From Lycium barbarum (taxonomy: Eukaryota; Streptophyta; Magnoliopsida; Solanales; Solanaceae): a stretch of DNA of 64,000 bases. The DNA is taken from assembly GCF_019175385.1 (NCBI RefSeq), contig NC_083348.1, positions 50,924,950 to 50,988,949 of the forward strand. The letters run 5' to 3'. The notes under the pieces were generated by a model. It saw nothing but the letters and a program-made list of their open reading frames with translations. It ran no database searches and was not told where the DNA came from. The position numbers and the translations under genes were made by a program. This document shows, piece after piece, positions 33,383-44,195 of the stretch (the stretch's first letter is position 1; every line of letters begins with the position of its first letter).

Positions 33383-35759
33383 TGTTACACCTCGGAAATT
33401 TTTCCGTACTTGTGTGATGAGTAGAACAATGAAGGGCTTGAGTGTATGATGTTTTACTAAGTCGGGAATGGCTAATTATGAATTTTTGGAAATAAGAAGG
33501 TTGCGGAAAATTTTCAGCTCAGTGGTCGTAAAGGGCACTATACGGCCTGTAAAGTGATTTAAGGACCGTATAGTGCAATCGTCCTCCAGCCTTCCAAAAT
33601 CTCAAAATTTCTGCCAAGTGTTAAAATGGCTAAATACGACTTGGAGGACGGCCCGTAAACTGGTTTACGGACCGTAAACCTCAGTCGTAAACTGCCATGT
33701 CCCTTAGCCAAACTTTCTGTTTTTGAAATGCTTAAAAATGATCGCGGAGGACGGACCGTAAACCACAATACGGTCCGTAAACTGTGGTTTACGACCACTG
33801 TTCATCCCGACAATTTTTCATTAAAGATCAGTTTTGTGATTATTAAAAGGAACTTAGGCTTCATTTCATTTCATTTTTCTTCCATATAACTCAAGAATGC
33901 TCTAGAACTCTCCAAATATTTCCTCCATAAGAATTCAAGAGAATCAAAGGGAACATCAAGATCAACACCACTAAATTCATGAAAACAAGTATAAGAACGC
34001 ATCAAAGGATCATCTAAGTCAAGAAAACCTTAAAAGGGTGGAACTAGGGTTTTGGCTAAGTGAAGTATTTCAACTCAAGGCCTCTTCAATCATCATTTAA
34101 GGTATGTTTCATGACTATACCACGTGAATCAAGGTATTGGAAGGCTTAGATACTTAAAATGTAGAAGAACATAGGAATGGGTCATTATTGAGTGAATAGT
34201 GACATAAATGAATGATAGTGGAATTGAATCATGAATGTTGAAGTGTTGTGAGTACAAATACGATATAAATGATGTTTATAACGTGAAACAAGTAGTAAAT
34301 GCACGAAAGCACTAAGGTGAGCTATAGGGAGAAATATGGGAAAATTGGAGGAAAATGGTGGATTTTGTTAATGGTGCATAAATGATTATTTTGATTGCGA
34401 TATTGCGAATAGAATTGTGAATGTTGGGGGTAGATATAGAATATGGAAAAAGTAGTATAAACGAAGGAAGTACTGCCCAAATTTTCCTAGAACTAGCGAT
34501 CCGTTCTTGTAGTTAATTAACTAATGTAATACGAATTCTCTCATGAAGGTGACGACGTGGTATCGAAGGAGAATAAGTGGACAACAACTTAGCTAAACGG
34601 CAAGGTATGTGAGGCTAGTCCTTTCTTTCCAATGGCAGGAATCTTATAGTCCGAATTACCATCTTTCCATGAGCTCCTACATTCCAAAAAGTTAAATGCC
34701 TATATGAGATAAGTTATACGATATCATGATGCTAGGATGATGATGATGTTAGTCCTTGCCTACACTCACCTTATGTACTAGTCCTTTCAAGGTGAGGCAG
34801 AATGTCCGTAATTGCTCCATAAAGTAATCGGGCGGTCACGACCTTACGTCACCCCGATAGAGTAAAGTTGTTCTCAAACCTTACGCATGTGTTATGATAA
34901 GATAAGTATTTTACAATGAGTACATTATTATGATTATTTTATGATAAGCATGGCATGAGCATTGCATACCGGGCCTAGTTGGCCGGGCAGACACCGCTTC
35001 GGCGGGCGGCGATACGGATACACCACGACCTTCGGGCGTGGGCAGACACCACTAGTGGGCGGCATGAGATGGTACCCCGGACACGGGAGGCCTGGACGCG
35101 GGCTTATATTATTTATTATCACACCGTTCCGACATGGGCGGGCAGCTTGCATATGATGCATACATGTTACGATGATAAGTATGAGTAAGGCAGCATGCAT
35201 TATTCCAGTTATGATTATCGGTCAGATCCATATGCTTTATATTGAGGCTCTCATTATATTATTGATGCCTTTCTTCATTGTTCATGCCTCTCATAATCAG
35301 TACAATATTCGTACTGACGTCCCTTCTTTGGACGCTGTGTTCATGCCCACAGATAGACAGGGAGGCGAGCTTGATCCAGATACTTAGGAGCTGTCAGCGG
35401 TGGAGAGCACTTCATTGTTCGGAGGTGCTTATGATTTCTCTTTGGTATATATGCATATATATTTTGGGCACGACGGAGTCTTGTTCCGTCTATGTATTCA
35501 TTATGACAGTAGAGGCTCGTAGATACGTAGTGTGGGTCAGGTGGTCTCAAAAGATGCTATTATTATGTATATATATTATTTTGATGGCCGAGAGGCATAT
35601 GTATATAAAGTACTTATGTTTTGATACAAATTATGTTTCCTATACTTTCATGCGTAAAACTGGCAAAAGATCCTTAAATGAGTAAAATGAGTAGTAGAGT
35701 GAGCGGTGCTCGGTATCTAGCTCTGGGTACCCGTCGCGGCCCCTAGTTGGGTCGTGACA
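33383..35759 (+). repeat. Element J 5' LTR
   Basis: TGTTACACCTCGG to GGGTCGTGACA, 2.38 kb, the same family as K and F. An ACGGACCGT cluster lies at 33530-33800, a donor-like TTTAAG|GTATGT at 34101/34102, and the CTCAGTACA..CGTACTGACG block near 35296-35322. The bases before it, TAGTC (33378-33382), are the likely target site; the partner copy is lost because J is truncated. Confidence 0.85.
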
Positions 35760-35763
35760 GAAG

Positions 35764-35775
35764 TGGTATCAGAGC
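35764..35775 (+). other. Primer binding site of element J
   Basis: TGGTATCAGAGC, four bases after the LTR end. Confidence 0.9.
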
Positions 35776-35817
35776 AGTTCGTCCTAGGAAGTGTCTACGA
35801 GCCGTGTCTAGTAGAGT

Positions 35818-35856
35818 CTTGTTTATGGTGTGTTGCGCACCACATCAATAAACAAG
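35818..35856 (+). other. J leader hairpin with TGCGCA loop palindrome
   Basis: Outer arms CTTGTTTAT (35818-35826) and ATAAACAAG (35848-35856) pair perfectly. Inner GGTGTG/CACATC pairs with one G-U. The loop TTGCGCAC contains the self-complementary TGCGCA (35834-35839), shifted by one base from the GTGCAC register of A. Confidence 0.55.
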
Positions 35857-35963
35857 AGGCTACAGGGCATTTAGGAAAATGACCATCTTTCTTTTTACCA
35901 GATCGTGCGATGGAGCCATGCATAGGATTTTATCCTTCCCTAAAAGTGCGTTGTGATTTCAGA

Positions 35964-37164
35964 ATGCCGCCGAAAGGAAAATCTACAACTGCCCAGAAAG
36001 ACAAAGCTACGACGAAGAAGCGGGCAGAAAGGGAGCCTCCGGCAAATGTAGAGGAAAGTGAATCACAGAATGAGGCCTCGCCTAATGTAGGAGAGCAGGG
36101 AGGAGCCTCAGTCCCAGTTCCTCCGCCAGTTGCTTCGGGTCAACAAGTGACCGAGGCCATACACCTACTGACACAATTGGTTGCTGCCCAGGCACAGCGG
36201 CCGAATGCAGGCCCGAGTGACCGTTCCGCCAGTACGAGAGCCCGTGATTTCTTGACTTTAAATCCTCCGGAATTTTTCGGGTCGAAGCCGGATGAGGACC
36301 CCCAAGGCTTTGTTGATGAGATGTTGAGGACGCTGAAACTTATGCATGCTTCTCAGACCGAATCAGTTGAGTTGGCCTCTTATAGACTCCGCGATGTGGC
36401 GGTGTTATGGTACAAAAATTGGATGATATCAAGAGGAGAGAATGCACCACCTCCCGTTTGGCAAGAATTTGTGGATGCCTTTATTCATCATTACTTGCCG
36501 CCTGAGGTCCGCCGAGCTAGAGCGGACAGGTTCTTGAATTTAAAGCAAGGAAGTATGAGTGCTCAAGAGTATAGTATGCAGTTCAATTCGTTGGCCAGAT
36601 ACGCTCCAACTATGGTGGCCGACATGGGAGATAGAGTCTACAGATTTGTGAGTGGTTTAGGACCCCACTTGTTTAGAGATTGTTTAACGACCTCTTTGTA
36701 AGATTGGATGGATATTTCCCGGATACAGGCTCATGCTCAAAATCTTGAGGAACGACAACAACAGCAAAGGAGTGAGTATGACGGTGATAGGAAACAAGGT
36801 AAGAGGGCTAGATCGATGGGAGCGAGTAGCGAGTATAGAGGGGGACCGAAGCAGACGCACTCTAGACACTCAGGTTAGTCAGCGACCAGTGCGCCTCCCA
36901 GGTTCTCAGATAGGAGGTCCGATCGTTCTTTTCAGTCGGGACAAGGCCAGAGTTCGAGGGCCTCCGATTTTCACTTCAAGGGAGATTTTAGCCAGAGGAG
37001 ACCCCCAGTACTGCGGTGTAGTCAGTGCGGTAAATTACATTCCGGACAGTGTCGTCAGGGTACCGATGCTTGTTATGCCTGCGGGCAAGTTGGTCACATG
37101 ATGAGGGATTGCCCTTCGGTGAGAGATAGAGCAGGGACTTAGCCCACAGGTTCAGCAAAGGGAC
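35964..37164 (+). pseudogene. gag: Element J gag, truncated and with three in-frame stops
   Basis: Starts MPPKGKSTTAQKDKATTKK, one base after an acceptor-like TTTCAG, and is closely related to the Gag of A. Retrotrans_gag landmarks are LNPPEFFGSKPDEDPQGF, LASYRLRDVAVLWYKNW and QEYSMQFNSLARYA. In-frame stops fall at 36699 (TAA), about 36877 (TAG) and 37139 (TAG). The last lies just beyond two zinc knuckles of the same unusual pair as in A (CSQCGKLHSGQC, CYACGQVGHMMRDC). At about 37160 the reading breaks into a minus-strand LTR, so protease, RT and integrase are missing. The upstream ATG at 35910 is in frame but lies before the acceptor; 35964 is preferred. Confidence 0.85.
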
Positions 37165-39252
37165 TCGGTGAATAATGCAGTGACACTGTGCAGGATAACA
37201 TACTCAGCCCAGGACTCGGTGAAAGACGTAATAGCAGCATGCACGAGCAGAGTAGTGAGTGACCACATACAAACCAAGTCATCATCTGAGGCTCAATAGA
37301 ATACGTAAAATAAACTAACACTTGAGTGTCAAAGGAGTCTGTCATGTCAAGTGTCACTCAAATATCATTATGGATTATGTCAAATAGAACTTCGGGAATC
37401 ATAGACACATATCAAGCTAACATGAAATAGTTTATGGAATTCAAGGACTCAATAGAATATTCAAAACGAATCATCTTTCGAAAATCAAGACAATAGCCAT
37501 ATCCAGTACCTTTCGAATATCAATACGGATTATATCAAAATAGAACTTCTGGAGTCATATACACGTATCAAGACATACTGAAATAGCTTCTGGAAGTCAA
37601 GAACATTAGCCATTCTAGTGGCTCTAAGAATAAGAACTTCTTTGGAATCATATACATGTCGTTTGTTTGTTTTATAAAGATCATGCTAAAAAGAAAGAAG
37701 GGTTAGCTTTACATACCTTACGTCGTCCAAGGAACTCAACTTAATCACGAGCTTTTCACAATTAGTATGCCAAACCTATAATCGTAAGAATATGCACGTG
37801 ACTTAAGAAGGCTTTCGTATATCATATATATTAATAAATAACTTAATTCTAAAACGAAACGGGCAGCATCTCCCCTAAAAACTTAACAATCCTCAAGATT
37901 CCAACTTAGCCAAAATATCAATCACCATACCAGCAACAATATCAATAAATACCTATCCAAATAGAATCAAATCCATTCTTAAATCACCTCCAAAACAACT
38001 CAATATACATTCCTATACCGATACTTGTATACACTTCTTTATTTTCGTATATACATAGTATAACAACAAGCACAACAACAACAACAACTACAGCCAATCC
38101 CACAATATTCCAGCACACCAAACAATTTATAACAACCACCAAACAGTCCACATGATAACAATAACAATTTATCCGATTTTCCGCAATTAATTTCGTAGTT
38201 CCCGTCTCTCAATTTAACTATGACCTGGACGAATTTAAATATATCTAGTAGAGGAGAATTCTTACCTTATATTCCAAGAAATACTCTCCTTTAACCTTAC
38301 TTCACATCGAAGAAATCTTTGAGTTGCCATCATTCAGCTTTTGTTGGTGACGTTTTTGAATTAACCAAAAGAGATTGATTGGTGTATAGATATATACACC
38401 CATTCGAACTGATGATCACCAAAAAGGGTGTCGTGACCAGCCCAACAAAGCAAAATAAAAAATCTGAATCTATAGTTGTATTTAGTCAATTCATTTTATT
38501 CTACTAGTTCCTTTACATTGGGGAATTGGTTGGGTCATTGTTGAACAATCTGCCCGTATTGGCTCTATCTCAATAGCAAGTGATAGTATTAAATCTGTAT
38601 AGGGATTTAAATGGGTCCACACAATTAGTAACTTCATGCTTAGCATTCATTTCCAAAACGTGTCCACTAGTACATAGCAATAGTCATATGTTGCTGTACA
38701 CACCCATGATGACATGTGGACATAAACTTATCTACTTTGTCCTCCACTACTGTTGGTAATTATGTTCTCGTCCCCAATTTATTTAAATATCAACCACTTT
38801 TAACACACCTCATATACTCATTATCATAATCATGTGGTAGAATTCTAGTCCATAGCCTCTTTGTCCATGCACCAAATATTATTTCCAATCACCGTCGTCA
38901 CACTTGTTAAGTCCTAGATTATTTTAACACTTCATTCCTTGTATAAACCGAGTTCTTGATTTTCATGCTTGAATGTGACTAAATCTTCCGACCTCAAGTA
39001 AATTTTCTCACATTGGACGATTCAATTTCCTAGTCCACAACTACGGGATATTATAGCTTTGATAGTATTTTATTCAAATAAATTTCGAACCTCGACGAAA
39101 CTTATTTTCTTCGATTGGTTTAATTTCAAATCCTTACGATACATGCGTACCATCACTCTAACCACCTATAAGCTTGGTGGATAACCTCGTGTCCGTTACT
39201 AGTACCACTTAACTCGAACACTTTCCAACGCTTGAGAGCACGGGATGTAACA
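37160..39252 (-). repeat. E-type LTR, 3' end missing
   Basis: The minus strand starts TGTTACATCCCGTG at 39252 and follows the E LTR (TTGGAAAG, the GCCTAT/GCTTATAGGTGGTT block, GGTACGCATGTATCG, donor-like ATAAG|GTAAGA near 38262). It breaks off about 0.9 kb before the expected end, where it meets J gag. It contains at 37775-37865 an uninterrupted copy of the site into which C inserted in D1. Its insertion point is TCATG (39253-39257) in the D3 LTR. Confidence 0.8.
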
Positions 39253-39437
39253 TCATGGTTAATTAATCCCTAATCTTCACTAATGTTCCTACACTAATTG
39301 TAATTAATGTGCAAATCGTGCACTATTAAAATCAGGATTAAAAAGTCCTTGTCTCATATCTCAAAAATAACCTTGTCCTTGAACTTACGTCGATTAACTT
39401 ACGAATAATCCCACGTACAAAAATACGGGATATAACA
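39253..39437 (-). repeat. D3 second LTR, first 185 bp only
   Basis: The minus strand starts TGTTATATCCCGTATTTTTG at 39437 and matches the start of the complete D3 LTR (42615 to about 42430). The remainder is cut off by the E-type LTR at 39252. Confidence 0.8.
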
Positions 39438-39460
39438 ATGAACTGCTCTGATACAACTTT
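39438..39460 (-). other. 23-bp remnant internal region with primer site between D3 LTRs
   Basis: The minus strand reads AAAAGTTGTATCAGAGCAG and then, four bases later, the next LTR start. The primer site has one change (TTGTATCAGAGC). The whole internal region apart from this leader stub is missing, leaving an LTR-stub-LTR structure. Confidence 0.75.
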
Positions 39461-40214
39461 TGTCACGACCCAACCCCATGGGCCATGACTAGTGCCCGAA
39501 CTGGACATTAGTATACGAACCTGTTAAATATAGTCAAACTGAAACTAAGGACAATATGGAAACTTATTAAAACAAACGAAGGATTCACAACGCCACATAT
39601 CATAAACCTGTCTCCCCTGGAGTCATGGCTACCACAACATAACAATGACACAATACGCAAGCCGACAAAGCTGCCACTATACACGGGGATATCCAAAGCA
39701 AACCATATAGACACAGCTGACCAAAACTTATATACAACCCACACATGTCTACAGACCTCTAAGAGTATAAAAGTGAAATATGACGGGACAAGGCCCCGCC
39801 GTACCCCTGAATATGCATAAGTCTACATCAAAAGATCTATACCAAAATAATCTAGGCTCCGGGACAATGGAGCCCTCCAAACAGTTGAGCAGAAGTTCTA
39901 AGCTGGAGGACCACCGAATCGAGTGTCTGTACCTGCGGGCATGAAACGCAGCCTCCCGAAGAAAGGGGGGTCAGTACGAAATATGTACTGAGTATATAAA
40001 ACATGAAATATAATAAGGAAGATCAAGACTGAATAAAAGGTAACAGAAGGCATGTATGATAATCAAGGATACCAATACACCTGTGCCTTACGAGATGAAA
40101 ATCATGCATGTCTATATCATATACTATATCCGGCCCATTATGGACTAGGAGAATAAAGTCATCATATACCATACCGACCCATCATGGGACTCGGTGCCAT
40201 CATCACATCATCAT

Positions 40215-40218
<4 letters not shown>

Positions 40219-40288
<70 letters not shown>
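40219..40288. repeat. (TA)n microsatellite
   Basis: About 35 pure dinucleotide units in the D3 LTR at the conserved TA position. Confidence 0.95.
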
Positions 40289-40290
<2 letters not shown>

Positions 40291-41184
40291 GTACCCGGCC
40301 CTCTAGTGAGGGACTCGGTGAACAATGCAGTGAAACTGTGCACGAAAACATACCCGGCCCGGGACTCGGTGAAAGATATATTAACAGCATGCACGAGCAA
40401 AGTAGTGAGCAACCATATACAAACTAAATCATCATCTGAGACTCAATAGAATAAGTAGAATGAACTAATACTTGAGCATCAAAGATAACAGTCATATCAA
40501 GTACCCCTCAAATGTCTCTATGGATTATATCAATTAGAACTTCAAGAATCATAGATACGTATCAAGACAATGTGAAATAGGTTCTGGATATCAAGAACAA
40601 TAGTCATCCTGGTGTCTCTAAGAATAGGAGTTTCTTTGGAGCTTATACATTCGTCGTCTGTTTGTCTCACATAGATCATGCCAAAAAGAAAGAAGGGTTA
40701 GGTTTACATACCTGTCGTAGATCAACCGTAACCAAGCTTGCTTCGTCGCCCCCTTTAGCCTATTTAATATGAGAGTAACACTATAGTTAATAAACTACGA
40801 CTTCCCAAACTTATAAATCTACAACCAATCACTTATGGGAATCACTTCTTAGTTCATACTTCTTGATTAGTATTTTTATTAGTTAAGAACTTAACGGAAA
40901 TCGGGCAGCATTTCCTCTATATAACTTCCTAAACCGAACATCCAATTAATATCCGATTATCACAACAATACCAACAACAACGATAATAGAAATAATCATA
41001 TCAAATCCTTAAAATCCAGCCCATAAACAACTTAAACAACCCAATAACCTTTCTTAATCCTTTTTCAATCTAAATTATTAACATCTAAGACTATACACCA
41101 AACAGACCAACATGATATTCTGAAAAAAAAGGATTATACACATACAGCGAGTCTTTTCATAGCGGAAAGTTGACATTTGGGTAT

Positions 41185-41232
41185 TCAGACATGGCATGAA
41201 TCACCGAACCTGCACTCAGGAATAGTAGGCTT
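41185..41232 (-). pseudogene. Short mitochondrial nad5-like fragment at the gap edge
   Basis: The minus strand can be read as SAGSVIHAMS, the conserved nad5 (NADH dehydrogenase subunit 5) segment, preceded by bases resembling the codons for LLFL. It is about 48 bp, lies 30 bp from the N run and has no counterpart in related LTRs that I can see. The match is from memory of the family and is short. It may be a nuclear mitochondrial insertion or a gap-filling error. Confidence 0.4.
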
Positions 41233-41261
41233 AGGAGCTCTCTCTTTTATGGCAGAGATCA

Positions 41262-41386
41262 NNNNNNNNNNNNNNNNNNNNNNNNNNNNNNNNNNNNNNN
41301 NNNNNNNNNNNNNNNNNNNNNNNNNNNNNNNNNNNNNNNNNNNNNNNNNNNNNNNNNNNNNNNNNNNNNNNNNNNNNNNNNNNNNN
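41262..41386. other. Assembly gap (125 N)
   Basis: Unresolved bases; the true length is unknown. Translations through it are meaningless. Confidence 0.99.
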
Positions 41387-42615
41387 CGCTTCGTATACGA
41401 TACTTATACACTTCTTTCTTCCAAATTTATGAGCCAAATTAACAATAACACGACAACAACACCAATTACTCATACACAAGAAAACTATCTTAATATCACA
41501 AGAAGTTCTAAAACAGCCCATAAAATATATACAACTTCTAGCATGTTTAAACTTTCCTTTCACAAATTCCACATCCATCAAATTGTAAAAAAACCTCACC
41601 AACTCTAGAACATGTAGGAGGGAATAAACCTTACAATAACATGCCCCAAGTAGCCCATCAACTACAACAAGAACAACCCCTAACCTCATGAACGTCTAAT
41701 CCAATTCATATCTCAACAATTCCATATAAACAACTAAAACTTTAATTATCATGATTCCTTCACTTTTAACAGACAATCAACGACAACAACAACAATCAAA
41801 CTCGATTATATTGAAACAACTCCAATTCAGCCCAACTTACAATACCAACGAATTCATGCAATTTTCTTACTTCCAATTTCGCCTAACATAAACTAATCTT
41901 TCCATTACAATATCATTAACTCAAATTATATTACAAGAAGAAGAAATCTTACCTTAAATTAGTTAGGGCAGATCCTACAATCACTTGCACCAATTGCACC
42001 ACTTCTTCTTCTCCAATTTAAATTCTAACTTGCTGCCTCCTTTGGGACGTTTAGAGCACCTTTATGGAATCATAATTTCCTTTCTTCAAGATCTTGGAGC
42101 TTGGCCGTAAGCTGCCATGGCTGTTGGATTTTTTTTTTAAGTGTTAAGCTTGGCCGTGAGAGCCGAAGGTGCTGCCATGGCTGTGTGATTCTTTCTCTCA
42201 ATATGGAGTTTGTGAAGATGAATTATGATGATGAATATTTATTTTGAGGAGTCATCAATACCTTATATATATGCAACCAGTCATCAAGATATGTGGCCAG
42301 CCCACTAGACATGTGTCCCATTAACATGTCGCCATCCATGCTCCAATCAAATTCAGCCACGTGGTAGTGGGGCCCACTTAGTGGTCTAATTAAGTTAATT
42401 AATCATTAATCCCCACTTAATAATCTGATCATGGTTAATTAATCCCTAAGCTTCACTAATGTTTCCACACTAATTGTGATCAATTTGCAAACCGTGCACT
42501 ATTAAAATCGTGATTAAAAAGTCCTTGTCTCATATCTAAGAAAATAGTCTTGTCCTAGAACTTATGTCGATTAGCTTACGAATAATCCAACGTGCAAAAA
42601 TACGGGATATAACAA

Positions 42616-44195
42616 TCGCCCTCATCATATCCTTCCTCACATTCTTCCTCATCCTCACTATAAGTGTCTCTCAAAATAAACGCTCTACGTTTGGGGCATT
42701 CGCTTGCTCTATGACCGAAACCATGACATTTAAAGCATTGAATAGGAGTTTTCGTACCTCCTTCTCTTGGAGAAAACTTCGGAGGTTGTTTGTCAACTTG
42801 CTTCTCAACTTGAGAATTCTTCACAAATGGTTTCTTGGCTTCTTACATGGGGCCCTTATTCTTTTGCCAATTGGAGGAGGAGACTCCTCGTTCTTTGTTG
42901 TTGTTCCATGAACTCACATAGCCCCTTGACTTATTGATTTTGTCTTCTTTGAGACCCTCCTCTATTTCAATAGCCACTTGAAGGGTTTCTTCAATGCTCC
43001 CATAGTTGTGGAGTCTCATTTGGGAGACAATATCACTATTTAACCTGGCTTGGAACCGAGTCATAGCATTTAACTCATCCTCGTCAAAGTCGATTCTCAT
43101 CTTGACAATTTCGAACTCATCATAATATTCTTCCACACTCTTTTTATTTTGCATTAAAGTATACACCTTCTTGAGTTGTTCTTGTTTGTAGCGTTCGGTG
43201 ACATACTTACGCCGCATGGCGTCCTTCAATTCATCCCAAGTTGGTGTGGAAGGAAGCCCAATAATGCTTTTTGCCTTCACTTGAGTTTCCCACCATGTGG
43301 AGGCATACCCTTCAAATTGAGCAATGGCGTAAGATGCCTTTTTCACCTCGTACATGTCATTCGTCAAGAAGATTCTATCACAATGCATCGGCCAATCAAG
43401 AAATCCATCAGGGTCACTTCCTCCTTTGAAGATTGGGAGAGTAACCTTGATAGAATTGAGATTTGTGTCTCGCCCTCCACCATAACCGTGGTTCCCATTG
43501 AAATCTCCGTCGTCATCATAACCTTGATGATCACGACCTCGGTACCCTTCACGAGCTTGTTACCCTCTTGGCATACCCATACGAGGGTTAGGGCCATGTC
43601 TTCCACCCCTCCCTCGATAACCTCCTTGTGCTTGCCCTCGTGGCCTTCAACCTTGGTCACTATAACGTTCGCGCTCAAGTATAGCTTCCTCTATCTCTTG
43701 CTCATTTGGTTGTTGGATGTTTGGACTGTCTTGGGGTGGCATTGGTGCAGTTGGGTGTGGATCATTTAGGGGTGGGTCGTTTGGATGTGGGTCATTTGGA
43801 GTTTGATCTTGTGGGGGTGAGTTGTTCTGTTGGCCTATAGGAATGTTGTTTGGTGGGGTGAGAGTGATGTTTTGGGGAGTGTTTTGGGGAGTGGGGTTAT
43901 ATAGATGATGGAAGGTGTCGGGTAACAATGTAAGTGAAGTGCTTCGAGTAGCTCCACTTGTGCCTCTTTGGTATTGCACTCGGGGCGAATACGAGACCTC
44001 CCTACTACCTCCTTCAATTGCTTCCACCCTACTTCCCAAGTTTTCCATCCGACCATCCATGCTTTCCATTCGACCACCCATACTCCCAACCTTATCGTTC
44101 AAGGCTTGCAAGGCTCTCATTACATCAATTAGTGTTAGTACCCCGGTGGGAACTTGTGTTTCATCCTCCATAGCCATAGTACCTATTAAAGACAC
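42616..44195 (-). pseudogene. gag: Element I gag (different gypsy lineage), three stops, cut by D3
   Basis: One minus-strand frame from ATG 44195 (MSLIGTMAMEDETQVPTG) to 42616. In order: a heptad-like segment (GRMESMDGRMENLG), Pro/Asn-rich repeats (NDPHPNDPPLNDPHP), an Arg/Gly-rich stretch, then the gag domain with ASTWWETQVKAKS, MRRKYVTERYKQEQLKK and SVEEYYDEFEIVKMR. A CX2CX4HX4C zinc knuckle (CFKCHGFGHRASEC) follows. Stops fall at 43647 (TGA), 43560 (TAA) and 42843 (TAA). The gag resembles the Reina/CRM/Galadriel type of chromovirus more than Tekay; clade confidence is low. D3 inserted just after the knuckle, and no pol follows in the window. Confidence 0.8.

Larger units (their letters stand above)
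34102..35962 (+). other. Candidate intron of element J
   Basis: Donor TTTAAG|GTATGT in the LTR; acceptor GTGATTTCAG ends at 35962, one base before the gag ATG at 35964. The interval holds the primer site and hairpin, as in A, B, C and E. Confidence 0.45.
39461..42615 (-). repeat. D3 first LTR (contains assembly gap)
   Basis: The minus strand runs from TGTTATATCCCG (42615) to GGTCGTGACA (39461). It is related to G (same first 60 bases or so), with a donor-like TTAAG|GTAAGA near 41950, a long (TA)n tract and one GCCTTGTCGGCTTGCGTAT-type unit near 39655. The N run at 41262-41386 interrupts it. It inserted into the gag of element I. Confidence 0.8.

Noticed and set aside
34934..35200. Frames with Pro/Gly/Arg-rich peptides near 34934-35200 on both strands as small secreted proteins
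   Set aside because: They lie in the GC-rich part of the J LTR and mirror each other on opposite strands.
38429..38440. TGTCGTGACC as a possible LTR terminus inside the E-type LTR
   Set aside because: The flanking sequence aligns through this point with the E LTR, and no primer site or target duplication is present.
43176..43769. 197-residue plus-strand frame
   Set aside because: It is the antisense shadow of the element I gag, which has a zinc knuckle and gag domain in the minus frame.
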